In this document: one piece after another, positions 23,401 to 36,300 of the stretch
Position numbering within the stretch: the first letter of the stretch is position 1
Layout: every line of letters begins with the position of its first letter
Translations under genes and position numbers: made by a program
Source: Pogonophryne albipinna
Taxonomy: Eukaryota; Chordata; Actinopteri; Perciformes; Artedidraconidae
DNA: 64,000 nucleotides
NCBI GenBank assembly: GCA_028583405.1
Contig: CM053258.1
Span: 4,557,738-4,621,737 of the forward strand
Direction of reading: 5' to 3'
The notes under the pieces: model-generated
Seen by the model: the letters and a program-made list of their open reading frames with translations, nothing else
Database searches by the model: none
Told to the model about the DNA's origin: nothing

Positions 23401-26400
23401 AGTCCAGCTAAAGATGAATAGTTCACAGTCTTAGAAAACATGCTTTAGCACATTCTTTAAGTTGAATGACTACAACTTGTTTTATATAAATCAGTCTGAT
23501 TGATGAAGCCAGTGATCAGATACTCACTTTAATACATACTTTTCTTACAATGTGTTTGTCTGTTTCCTCAACAGTGGAGCATGAACAGATTCAGAAGAGG
23601 ACATTCACCAACTGGATGAATGCTCAACTGTCTAAGGTACTGTATTTTGAGATACCATATTAATATGTCATGCTTATGGAATAAATGAACTTTTGTTACA
23701 TTTGTCGAAAACAGGGTGGATTTACTCTCTTTTATACGTGTCTAAGCAGTTTTCCTATTGCAGGAAGTATCAAACAGCTGATGTTAACAAGTAAATAAAG
23801 ACCTGGGGCCTAAAATAGGATATATCTTGAGGATGTTATATCTTTGGCTGTTGGATTATTTAAATGAGTTTATTAGAGGCTGGAGTGATGCAGAAAAGGA
23901 CTTGTGAGAAAAAGTTAAACATGTCTGCAGCATCAGTTCACGTGTAAGACAGAATCTACCTTTTGCACACATTACCTGATTCCACATTCTCACATTAAGT
24001 TCACTTAAAGTTTGAGTGTTATGTCCAAAAAGCACCTTAAATGTATGATACGTCACAAGCAAAGTATGATCACAGGTGTGGAAATGTTACACCCAGAGTT
24101 TGCCTGCTTGTCCACAATATGCCCTATTTAAACACTAATTAGCATCTGAACGCATGCTTTGGAGAACTGTACTTAAAGTGTTGAGATGACGTCGTGCTGT
24201 GGTGGGGCTGCAAATTATGTGAGGGACGTGCTGACTCGTTGTTCAGACGGTGAGGTGCAGTGAAGCCGCTTACAGAGGATCTGTTGGAAAGAGTCCTTGA
24301 TCTGCTGGTGACGCCCGGCTGGAGTATAAATAGTGGTTCCGTGAGGCAGCACAGCACGTAATTTGAATCCAGACACCCCTTCATAACCTCATGTCCATAA
24401 AGTCACCGGTTCATAACCAGCTGTTACACCAATATGGGGGCACTGACGACCCCTAACAGGAAATACTCCCATTATGTCTAGAGGACAAACTTCTCTGTTG
24501 TGATTTGACCTAAAGCTGTGACCCACACTTCAGTGTCATTGCTATACGTTTAGGATACAAAACTGAATTTACAAAGTAGCTACATGTAGCATTTCAAAAT
24601 CACGTCACTGCAAAATACACGGCTTGATAAACAGTGTTCTAGCTTTAGCAACATGGTAAACAACCAGGAAGATCACATTTCCCATAAATCATTTTGCTTC
24701 CTGCTGCGCCTTAGATTTTCTTATGTGCTTTGCAAAAACATAAACAGGTCATAAACCTTAACTCATTCATTAATTTGGCAAGATAATATTAAAACGTAAT
24801 TGTGTGTTGTTACAGAGATGCCCTCCCTCTTTTGTGTCCGACCTCTTCTCTGACCTCAGAGATGGGTCTCAGCTGCTTGACCTGTTGGAGGTGATGAGTG
24901 GCCAACCTATGGTGAGTTACTGCAATGTGCTTACAAATGTATCCTAGAATGAATCAGTAGAAAAGTATTCTGTAGGTAAAAATACTGTAATGACTGTTAC
25001 GGTTCGGAAAAAGGTAGGACCCAAATGCAGTTCAAAAAGGGAAGCGGGCCTCAAAATGCAACAAAAAGCGAGCTTTATTTACAAAAAAAGCTGTATACAA
25101 TGAAAAAAACTTAAACATGAATCCAAAAAGTAGGTAACACGAGGTAATCCAAACAGTAGGTAACACGAGGTAGCATCCAGACAAAACTAACCGTGGCAAA
25201 CATGAAAGGTGACAGGAAAGACAATGAACCGACAAGGAGCACAGGGGAAGACAAGACTAAATACAAAGAAGGGTAATCACAGGACAAGACACAGCTGGGC
25301 ATGGGAGGCAGAAACACAAGGGCAACAGGTGAACACAATCAGACAATCAGACACATGAGGGAAAACACAGGAAGGAAGACAAGACACGGGGAGAACAGAA
25401 TTTCAACATAAAATGATGACAAGACGGACAACTAAGATTGTGACAAAAAACTAAGATTGTGACAAAAAACTAGGATTGTGACAAAAAACTAGGATTGTGA
25501 CAATGACAGTAGAGCTGATGTTGTAATCTGTCTCCACAGAAAAGACAAAGGGGCCGTGGGGTCTTCCAGCAGAGGGCCAACATTGATACCGCACTGAACT
25601 TTCTAAAGAAGAAATCTGTAAGTTCCAACACAACAAACAGGACATCTGAATTGTTCATGTTTTTTTGTTTTATTATATTAAATATGTGTTCTTGTATGGT
25701 TGATAGATCAAGCTGGTGAATATAAACATCCCAGATATCATAGATGGACGTCCCTCCATCATCCTCGGACTCATATGGACCATCATCCTCCACTGTCATG
25801 TGAGTACTGGTAGTAACAGTACGCCAAAAGGTATTACCCTGCTGTTGATAAAAATACAAATTCAGTAGCATCTCCTAATACATCATTATCACTTGGTAAG
25901 ACACAGGATGGTTTTGTGGGTTTTCTTGACAAAATGAAACATGGACATATTTGTTACTTTTCAATACTGTATTTTTAGACTATAAATTGTTTGTTTTTTA
26001 AAGAATGTAATGACCATTTTATGTATACAGTTAATTTGATAGCTAATGTATTGTATTACCTTCTGTGTTTCAGATCGAGGAGCTGGCCAGCACTCTGTCC
26101 TACAGCTCGTGTCACTCCTCTCTGGACTCCCTGTGCAGTCTGGACTCGCGGTCCAGCAGCCCGGCCCCCCCGCTCCCTGCGGGCCGGACGTCTCCGCTGC
26201 ACAAACGCTTCCGGATATCAGCCAAGAAGGCCCTGCTCATGTGGGTCAGGGACCAATGCCAAAAGTAAGTTATATACCAAATACTGAAAACATTAAGATG
26301 TTTTATAGAGGGTTTAACTTGGTTTAATAGACTGTAAGTTGGCTGAAATACTCTTACACTCATATTAATTTACTTTGGCTGTTCCACAATGTTACATGGT

Positions 26401-27369
26401 TGTCTGAGGGTACCATTCAGACCCACGTACTTATTACAAACTAATATTGTACTCCAGAAATATTGTAATGTGTTTTATTTGATTTTTAAACCATACCATT
26501 ATATGTGTTTACCTATATGGTATTATATTGCTTTAAGGTAACTCTGATGCGTATTCCAAAAAATATGTCTTGAAACAGTCTGACAATAATTCTTCCCTTT
26601 TTTTTATAAAAGAAACAAAAAAGTTTCCAGTTTTTCGTGAAAGTAAAGAAAAATCTTTGCCAAGAACTTGCAACCTTAAAAGAGCTACAGCAGCCATGGC
26701 GTCTCCTCACAGGACGAATGACAGCTACTCCTACTCATGCAAAGACATGCAAAACAGATGGATAAGGTTGAAGGCTTGTTGGTGTGACTGCTACAGGGAA
26801 AGAACCTTGAACCTTGAAAGCAATGTCGGAAGTTTTGCTGTTGCTACAGGACAGACTGACAGATCTTCCTTTTTTCCCCTTCTTCTTTCCTTTCTCCATC
26901 TTTTTTCTCTGTCTAGGGTCGGTTGCTCCGTCAGTGTGAAGAACTTTAAGTCGAGCTGGAGAAGTGGAGAGGTCTTCCTGGCCATCCTGTGCTCTCTCAG
27001 ACCGCAGCTGGCTGACCTCTCTCTGGTTCAGTCCAGGAGCAACCAGGAGAACCTGGAGGAGGCTTTCCACCTTGCCGAGAGGGAGCTCCACATCCCCCGC
27101 CTGCTGGACCCCGAGGGTGAGGCTTATTCAGTGCTGTTGAGCAATTCTCAATAATATTTCATTGTATCTAAAAAGAAAAAGTTGAATAAGAAATTATACA
27201 AATCAGAAAGATTATTTTGCTTCTTTTTCTGCCACACTGAACAAAAGTGTATTTACTTTCACCTTTAGATGTCGATGTTCCAGACCCTGATGAGAAGTCC
27301 ATAATGACATATGTGGCCCAGTTTCTGCAGTACTCCAATGACATGCCGGCTCCGGATGACCATCTGCAG
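20423..27369 (+). CDS. syne2: syne2 exons 1-8: actin-binding domain (CH1 + CH2)
   Basis: Exons: 20423-20498, 23575-23636, 24816-24911, 25540-25617, 25707-25799, 26074-26264, 26917-27116, 27269-27369 (residues 1-299). The start MASGVAEEDDGGIPLD precedes CH1 (about 30-137: QKRTFTNWMNAQL, SDLFSDLRDG, ANIDTALNFLKKKS, IIDGRPSIILGLIWTI). A Ser/Pro-rich linker (SSCHSSLDSLCSLDSRSSSP) runs to about 180. CH2 (about 181-289) has SAKKALLMWVRDQ, VKNFKSSWRSGEVFLAIL, RSNQENLEEAFHLAERELHI and DPDEKSIMTYVAQFLQY. Both domains look intact; type 1 plus type 2 CH pairs of this kind bind F-actin. The first intron is 3.1 kb. Confidence 0.95.
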
Positions 27370-30300
27370 GTAGCTAATCAAACTACTTCTTTAAATCTTA
27401 CTGTTACTTTGACTTCCACACCTTCTAAAGTAACTACTTGGAAGTACTTGTGCTCTGGTTTCATACGGTTTCCTTTCCCTCTTTCAAACCTAAACTCCTG
27501 CATGACACTGAGTGGTGTTATTATTTCTTCTCTTCTGGTGGCGGTGCTGTAGTTGTTTCCTGTGGTCCAGCCCTTTTCTCTCTCACCTGTCAACCTGCCT
27601 GCTCAATTCACTCCAGCAGTGGCTGTTTCACCGTTACGCCAGGTAGCTATAAACCAGGCGCATAAGTTCTTCTCAAATTAATATTTGCCTATTTTTATTT
27701 CTTATTTGCATTAAATATGTACATTTTACTGGGTATTTATATGATGCATGGCTATTGAAAGTTGAGGTTAATTCAGGCCTGTATGAGATGGCAACACATT
27801 TAACCAGTTAATATCACCTTGGTTGACATTTAAGTATATCTACTGACAGTTTAAATGTTGAAAATATAGGTCTCACCAAGTGAGCGAGCGCTGGAGGTGA
27901 CCTGCTGGCTGCAGCAAACCTATGATGAACTGTCAGAGGCACGGACAGCTACAGAGAAATCAAGCTTTGCAGAAAAGTATCAGGTAAGCACAGAGCTTTG
28001 AGAGTTGACGAATACATTCATTTGTGTGTATTATTTGGTATTGTTGCACAGTGATTAGAAGTTAGAACTGTGACCGGTTCTCCAGGTGTTTCAGAACCTG
28101 TTTGGCTCCTTCACTGAGCAAAGGAGACCAGTCATGACCCTCCTCGCTGCCGTTAGACGCTGCCCTGAGCTCAGCCAAGAGCAGTGTGCTCTCAGGACAG
28201 CGTGGGATCGTCTGGAAGCAGAGGTGAGGAAATCCCAGCCCCCTTATTGCTTCCTGCGCTGTTTGTCTGACATGTTTTGGTTCTTGTGACTTTGGCAGGG
28301 TATTAGAGGTTTGTTTGGATCTGGAAGGTGTCTCCTACTGTTTCACTTCTTATCCCTCTCCAGATAAATAAAACATGCTTATAGAGCATTCATTAGACAA
28401 CACAACAATGACTGGGTTTTGTGCTTATAGCTATTTTTGTATTTGTTTTGTTCTCCAGCTGCAGAGATGTAAAGCAGACCTGGACTCCAGCCTTCCTCCT
28501 CCTCTGGACTCGGTTGTGGTGTGGCTGCAGCGTGCAGAGGAAGCGCTAACGGAAGAGGGAGGAGGCGTGACAGATCATGCAGGCGCTGCTAAAGAAGCAA
28601 GAGCTCAACAAGACACGCAAAAGGTTATTTTATTGAATTGCTTCCTGTTTAAAAAGTCCATTTTGTTGTGCTTTAAAACAACTTATAGGCTATGGGCAAG
28701 AAAACATATGAAGAGAGCAGAACAATATTTTGAGACTCATGACATGAAAATAAAATAAATGTTGGTTGCTGTTTTTCGTTTAGACTTTAATCAAAGAGAT
28801 GAGCTACTACGTCAATATTATGGATACCTACCGCAACATGGACGACTCGGGGAACATAGTTGTGCCTCTTGAGAATTTTGATGAGATAAAAAGACGGTAT
28901 GTGACAAAGTTATTTAACTTCTTTCATCAATGAAATGTATACCATACCAGCATGTTTGTAAAAAATTCTACTTTTAAGTGTGTTGTATTAAATCACATGT
29001 GTCAAACTCGAGGCCCGGGGGCCAAATCAGGACCGTGGTGGATTTAATTTCGGCCCGCAGGATCATTTTTAATTACTATTAGATCTGGCCCGCCGGTATA
29101 TTGCACGCACACCTTCACTCCATCCTGAGGGTCTCCTCAGCTCAGAGCCTGACCCCAAACATTGATGACCTTGCACCCAAGATGAGATGCCAAGTATCTG
29201 GCTTGAACTAGCATCACAGAGCAGCACACTGAGTTTAATGGATGTTTCCTTCTGCACTTTTTCTCTCACGACAACAGGGCATGTTTGGTTTGTTCTTTGA
29301 GGGAAATAGTTTTTTTGAAGCTGTTGTTGGCCTGTGGAAAAATGTAATCATAAGAAATGACTCGGGAAAAGCTGCAGATAGAGCCATAAGAAATGAATGC
29401 AACTGATTATTTAATGTTGTTTTTATAGGCAATAATTTAAGCTTTGTTAGTTCCAGGTTTAATATGTGCAATAAGTTCATTTCAATAAGTTCTGCAATAA
29501 ACATTGAACCAGTCCGGCCCTCGACTAGTACCCATCCTTTTATTTTGGCCCATTGTGTATTTGAGTTTGACACCCCTGATCTAAAGGATTCACTGTTTGG
29601 TTCTAAAAAAAACAATTACGCATCAACATCTTCTATTTAACAGATTAACCAATATCCGAGTCACAGCTAAATATCAAGGGATCAAACTGGAATACCAGGA
29701 ATCCCGTCACACTGTTCTGGATGTCCTGAGCCGCATCAGTGCTAAGGTTCAGATCTGGAAAGCTGCCTACATTTCCCAGGAGGCAGTTCTTCAGCTTCTG
29801 CAGGACTGGCATGTAAGTATCTCAGCATGTAGACAAAACATTCTTATACTGGTTCCAGGAACATACCAATGTGAGCCACAATATTAGCATGTTTCATTGC
29901 CATTTCTACACTGTAGCTTTGTGCATATGACAATAACACTTTTGAATCTTTGAATATAAAAGGAAATGGCATAATTACTACTACTGGACAATATAAGGGA
30001 CATCATTGTTATTTTCTTTGCATTTAAAAAAAGTAGTAAATCATCTGATAAGATATGCTTCCTGAATAATTTCAACACAATCACTTTGGTGGTTTGTTTA
30101 GGAAACTGTTGAGCGCCAAGGCCTGCTTTTGATTCTGATGGACTCTCTCCAAACCCTGAAGGAGAAGGCGAACAATTACACCAGCAAGGCAGCGCTAGGT
30201 ATGAGCTAAATGTGTTTCTATGACATATGACACAAATTCTAACTTAATTTTCTCTGTGTTTAACTGACAGGACAGATTTGTTTCTGTTTCTCCCCAGGTG

Positions 30301-33300
30301 AGGACTCCCAGCTTGTTGCTCGTCAGGTGAAGGAAGCAGAACATGAAGTGGAACAGATCACACAGCCTGTGACGGCTGTCAGATGGACGATGGAGAGAGT
30401 GGTGTCAGCGTGGGAGATTTACAACAAGTGCCTCTCTTCTCTACAGACGTGGCTGGCACAGAAACACTCACCTGCCCAGTGTCCTGCGGCGGGGACGAAG
30501 GTAACCTCTTGTCTGGAATTCTGTCAATGAATAACTCAAAATAATCCTTTATGACTCTCACTATAAAGTCCAATGTTTGAAACTGAAATCATTTTCTTTT
30601 TTGTTTTGACCTGTTGGTTTGGTTACTGTAGGACATGAGCGAGTGGACGTCATGTCAAGCCAAGTTAAACGAAGCGGGGAACTTCCTCATTGAAGTGACA
30701 GAATCTACAACCAGCCGCACAATGGCAGAGCAACTCAGCAAAGTTAACATGCAGTGGGCTGAATGCATGAAGAGGACCATGTTTGTAAGTACGCACTCTT
30801 CTTTCCACACGGACTATACATGAAGACACAGTTAAAGATGGGGTAGGTAATTCACTTCAGAAACACTTTGTTATATTCCATGGAATGCTCTTAACTTCCC
30901 GATAGCAATGAATACATTAAATGCTTTGACAATAAATACATAAAAAAATGTCATCAGTGGAAGCCGTGGCGCTGTAAAAAGCACGACCAATCATCTGACC
31001 CGGGCCGGCTAAAGTAACTGGATGGCCTACCTGCCTGTCAGCCTTCCATCTGTGCACACACTTATCTCGTGCCCTCATTGGTCATGTGCACGTTCGTGTG
31101 TGTTGGTGGAGGGGCTCTGTAAGGAAGTCTGAAGGAAGGGGCAGATTTTTTCCGGTTGTGTACTTTCAAATTCTAGCGCACTCGAGCTGGTTTCTCCATT
31201 CTTACATACCCTACCTTTAATGAATTAATTCAAAGGATTTTAAATGTTCATTATTAACAGAATGTCTGTTGTTGACATAAGAGGCATAAAGCTTGTTCTT
31301 CTTAGGAAGTATCATCGGAACCCAGTGTTGGTCCACCTTCTCTTCAAACGATGCATTCACTGACCCAGGAGGCCAGCTGGCTACTGAGACAGCCGCTGGA
31401 GGTGGCCTCCGTCCCACTGAAGGCCACCAGGCAGAAACTACAGGTTGTTAAAGTTACATATTCATTAATGGATGACTAAATAAAAATCAGCAGCAGTAGA
31501 CAATCTTTTTAAATCCTTCTGTGCCTTAACTGGTTTATCTTTTTTGCTTCTTGTTTTTTTTACTTTTTAGGGACTGATTAAGAAGATGGCCAAGGTGGAC
31601 CTTTCATGTCTCAGTCCATCCACAGAGTTGCAAACAAGCAACACAGTGAACCTCCAAAAAACTCTCCCACAGGTAGCCTGCAGCAAACATTCTCTGACCA
31701 ACTGTGATGCATTTCAATAGAGCGTCTTCCTTCTTGTAGTTGGTGACTAAACCCATACTGATGATTTATTATGTGTGCGATTCAAAGAGAAAATTAGAAA
31801 AAGAGAGAAACACGGTGGTTGTAGACATTGTTTCCACAGATGTTGTATTGATCTCTTATCCTGTGTACATACAGTAGTGTAGCTCTCCTGTATTTTAGTA
31901 TGATAAACTTAGACAAAGGGTTCAGTCCTGATTCTCTGTGTGTGTCTGACAGGTGCTTGCTGCAGCAGAGACGAACTGTGCAGAGCTGCAGCGGGCTGCG
32001 TCGGGGCTGGAGGGCCGTCTGGCTGAGCTGGACCGCTGGAGCTCCGAGGCTCTGGACTGGCACCAGCACAGGGAGGACAGAAAGCACAGAGGGCGCTCTG
32101 CATTGGAACCTGCAGCCAAAGTCAGCAACACTTCTAATAAGGCATTAGTTTGTTGTGTTTGTTTTGTTGTTTTTAGGTAAAAGTCATCATAAATTATCCA
32201 TGAGTCCTTTTCACAAAAGATATTTGGTAACACTTACAAATGATGGCAGTATCATAATACACAAATGATAGATGCATACAAATCACACTCCTACAGGTCT
32301 GAAGCATGTTCATTTATACATCTAAAGTATTGCGCTTTTATTATAGGAACAGTGGAATTAGCAATAGCAAATACTGGCATGTTGCAAATTGCAGCTTGCC
32401 AGATTTTTAATACATTTCTGATGTAATTTTACTAGTTATTTACTAGTTATTACTTACAGTATACATTGTTAGGGTATTATAGCAGTTTGGCATGTTTTTC
32501 TATTATTCCTTAGTTGACTATGTTGCCAGATATGACATGTTTGCACAGACTCTCCACTGAAAGAGACATCTCTTCCAGTGGCGTGTGATATGTGTGCCCA
32601 CTGAAATGATAAAACTGGTTATAATCCTCTTTAGGTGCTGATTTCTCGAGGGCCGCAGCTTGAGAACCAGGTTGTATCTGAGGGACAGGATCTACTGGAT
32701 CTTGTGGCACGAGTTCAGAAAACCTCTCCTCTACAGAACCTCAGTACCTCTGACCTGCAGGACAGGATCTCAGAGGCAGTCTCCCACTGCCAGGTCAGTT
32801 CAATAAATGTCTGGTAACCTTCAGTTGTTCAATAGTTGCTTGGGCTTATTTTCTTTTTCTTTTTTAGGAGATTTTTGGAATGTTTTGTTCTCTTGGGTTT
32901 CTGCAACATGTTGAAACATCCCGTAAGACTCCAGGAGAGCCAGAGGCAGGGTTATTTGTTGTGGCCAGAACCAAACATGTACACCAGATTGGGAATGTGA
33001 TGCTGCAAAACCAGGACCCAGGTCTGACTTCACCTGAGACTCCATCTTTTACGCCTCAACCAAGGATGACAGGTCTGCGAGGTTGGACCAAGAATCAGCC
33101 TGCGAATACAAATGATAAACCAACCATTGTTATAACTCAAGCTGAACCTGTAATCCAGTTATTTTTTAAATCTAACACTCAAGTTTCATGTCCAAGTCAA
33201 AAGGATCAACCTCTACCTGCTAGGATCCAAACCCCAGTCGGACCAAAAAGTCCAGTTCTGTCTAAACATGTGACGAGTCCAGACCCAGAGGAAAAGGAAA

Positions 33301-36300
33301 GCTCCTCTTCCTCAAAAAGTCAAACGTTGAAAACCAGAATAAGAGGGCAACCCAACACTGTACAGAGTGATAAAACCTCTCCACAGCCTCTGGTGATGGT
33401 CCGCAGTGAAGTTCACTCCAAAGCGCAGTCGATGGCGAGGAGCCGGCTGGAGAAGGCCCGGTCTCGCCTGCAGGGACGCATCCAGCAAGCCATCAGGTTG
33501 TTTGGTGGCAGAGAGGTGTCCGTGTCCCAAGCCAAGAAGAAACAGGTACTATTTTCAATCACTAACCCTAATAGATTTTTTTAACTATCTAAAAATAAGT
33601 ATATTATATAGTAACATCAACAACATAATTTTGATGATTTTTAATGAATAAAAGTACATTTTTATTTAAGAGTTTTGACCTTCAGCTAATGAGTGTGAGA
33701 CATTTCTATTTCTGTCTTCTAGTGAATGTAAAACCAGCTTTCCACCAAAGTGTTCCTTATCAAATCCTTACAACAGAGCAAATGTTTTTTTTGCATCATC
33801 CAGACCTCGGAATCTCAAAATGAAACTCTGAATGATTGCACATTTCTTTAGAGCTCTGTGTCGTGCTTTGCATACTGTAGCTGCCATTGTTTGCATGTTT
33901 GTCCAGCTTGATGTCTTTGTGTGCAGAAAGCTTTAAAGATTCTGCAGCCTTCCATCCTCGACGAGTTCCTCAGTGCTGTGGAGTGTTTGGGGGCCTTTTG
34001 CACGGGGCCCCAGCTCCAGGACCTGATGCTCCTCTCAGACTCAGTCAGAAAGCAGTGGGAGGTATGACAGGGACTATACATTTAAAAACTGTTTCACCTG
34101 CTAAAAGAGTGTTATTGACCCTCTCATTTAACTCTCTGCAAGATAGCCAATATGTGTCATTTGACTAAATCTATTTCTGAAAAATAATGAAATAATAAAT
34201 CCAGTTTCATGTAACTGTTTTACTCACAATACCTCATTTTCTGGGTTATCCTGTAACAATACAACACAAGTCATAACTAAAAAGCCCAGTAAACTAACCA
34301 TTTTATTTGTTTTCTGTCAACAGTTTTGATATTGCATGAACCTGGCACCACTAACATTTGTCTTTAAAGTTGAATTGGCTTGTTTGTGTCGCACTCAGGA
34401 TGTACGCAGAGATATGGCTGCCTTTGTTCCCATCGTTTGGTGTCAGATCAGAGATGGACATCAGTCATTTTCTGCTGTGCAATGTGAAACTCAAACTAAC
34501 ACTCTGCACGTAACCACTGACCAGACTGACCATGACTCTGTGTCGCAGCACCAGGTACTTCCTAACTCTGTAACAATATCATCTGATTGTGCTGTGTGGC
34601 AAGCTGTATGTTTCAGACTTTATTTCAGTTTCTCCGAAATTCACATTTCTCCCAGGTCGTCATGGATGGAGCTGAATCTGATGAGGTTGAATCATTACAA
34701 GAGCTGTGTGAGACACTAACACAGGGACAGTCCTTCTGCCAAGCAACCGACCAGCTCCAGGAGTCAGATGAAGCTCAAGAAACACAATCCAGTGACACAG
34801 TGCTCACTTCTGACTGGTAAGATAATGCAAAGGAGATGAAGTATGATGAGTTGTAATATCTTAGACGTAATATAGTTTTATAAAAGCGAACCATAAGATC
34901 TGCTTCTCTTGGATGTATTTTCACACGTCTGTTTTCTTTTGTTCAGAAAGGAAGCTTATTCAATGTGCATTCTACTAAGTGTTAAAACCAGTTTGTGGAA
35001 GACAGCACATTGAACATTCAAAGTGTAGTCAGATTTTAGATTAGAAAAATCTGTAAAGACAGACAGGAAGAAACAGCATTGTTTGGCTTAAAAATGTACC
35101 CTTAAATTAACATTCAGGTTCGATGCATTGTTTAATTGACAACCTTATTATTCAGAATATTCACTGTGTAATCCTTCCTGTCTATTAATCTTAATGAGAT
35201 TCCTAATTACCCGGCTCGACCTCCCCCTAATAAACCTTTGTTTCCCTCAGCAGGGGACGGCAGCCCCGGGGAACCCCCCTGCTGAGAATGTCGGCCGACA
35301 CGCAGCACAGCAACCGTCAGAAACAAAGCGTGGACAGACAACAACAAGACCTCTCACCTGTGTGTGGCTCTGTGACAGCGCAGCCTCAGGGTGAGATCCT
35401 CCACCTGCGAGCTCAGGGTGTCCCGGCAGAGAGGGAGGGGGAACGTAGAAGCTGTGGGTTGGAGAAAAAACTGAAGTCTGCACTTAGATCCAAAGAGCAG
35501 CCGCTGAAAGCTCGTCTGCTGCGCTTCACAGAGAGCAGCCAGCAGACCCAGGCTCACATACAGGTAGGGAGAGAACACGTTCATTCGATTTCCTTTTTCT
35601 AGCTTTCTCTCGCTGTACTAGGTATTTTAGTAACTCTGTAAACTCCTAGAAAAACATTTACAACTGTATTTTAACCAACAAATTCTACAATGTGAAGTTA
35701 AAGTCACATAAAAAGCTTATTGGGAGTTTGCTCAGGATGGAGGTGGTTTTAATGCCAAGGGAAACGGATATCTTTGAGTCCTACCTGCAAACCAAAACAA
35801 TAACTTTACTTTCCTTCAGTTCCTGTGCCTCTGCAGACATTTAAAATTGACATGAGACAGGTTTCAGTCCAGAAAAATGGTAACAAAAAGTCAAATGCTT
35901 TTATTCGACTGGTGTATTACAGGCTAATTACTGGATATCAGATTGTTGCATGTGTTAATATCCCTAAATGAATCTTATTCACTTTATACATAGCATTTCA
36001 AGTGGCATTTCCTTAAGACTTCCTGGTCCGAGCAGAACTCTGCACTGTGAATGGCTAAGACTGACCTGTGAGAGCAGCAGCAGGGCTAATCCTCAGTAAG
36101 TGGATCGGCTCTGCTGCATCTCGTTCTCTTCTCGTCTCTGAACTGCTACTATGTGACCTTCCCATCTCCCAGGCGGTTGTCAGGGGCGACACAGTGGAGA
36201 CCAAGCAGGAGGCCGAGTGGACCGTCATCCCAGAGACCGCTGCCTCACAGCAGGAAGTGATCTCCTCGGAACAGGAAGTACTGGAAAGGTAGGGGTTATT

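Larger units (their letters stand above)
20499..23574 (+). other. syne2 intron 1 (3.1 kb), repeat-rich
   Basis: The intron carries a SINE tail (about 20627-20681), TTAA-MITE copy 2 (20747-21136), a probable dispersed-repeat fragment around 22015-22300 (GGTGAAAACAATCAGGGAGG) and a LINE 3' end (about 22370-22665). Nothing gene-like was found in the rest. Confidence 0.55.

Noticed and set aside
26570..26916. Open frame upstream of syne2 exon 7
   Set aside because: It is intron that happens to be open. The exon starts after CTGTCTAG at 26917, as CH2 similarity and phase require.
20423..27369. Assignment of the giant gene to syne1 instead of syne2
   Set aside because: Nesprin-1 has different wording in CH1 (DIADGRPSIVLGLMWTIILY) and linker. 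This gene has DIIDGRPSIILGLIWTIILH and a Ser/Pro linker closer to nesprin-2. Some doubt remains without an alignment.
34336..34719. 127-codon plus-strand ORF spanning syne2 exons 23-24
   Set aside because: It crosses the intron in one frame by chance. Exons 34399-34554 and 34656-34816 have good splice sites and agreeing phases.
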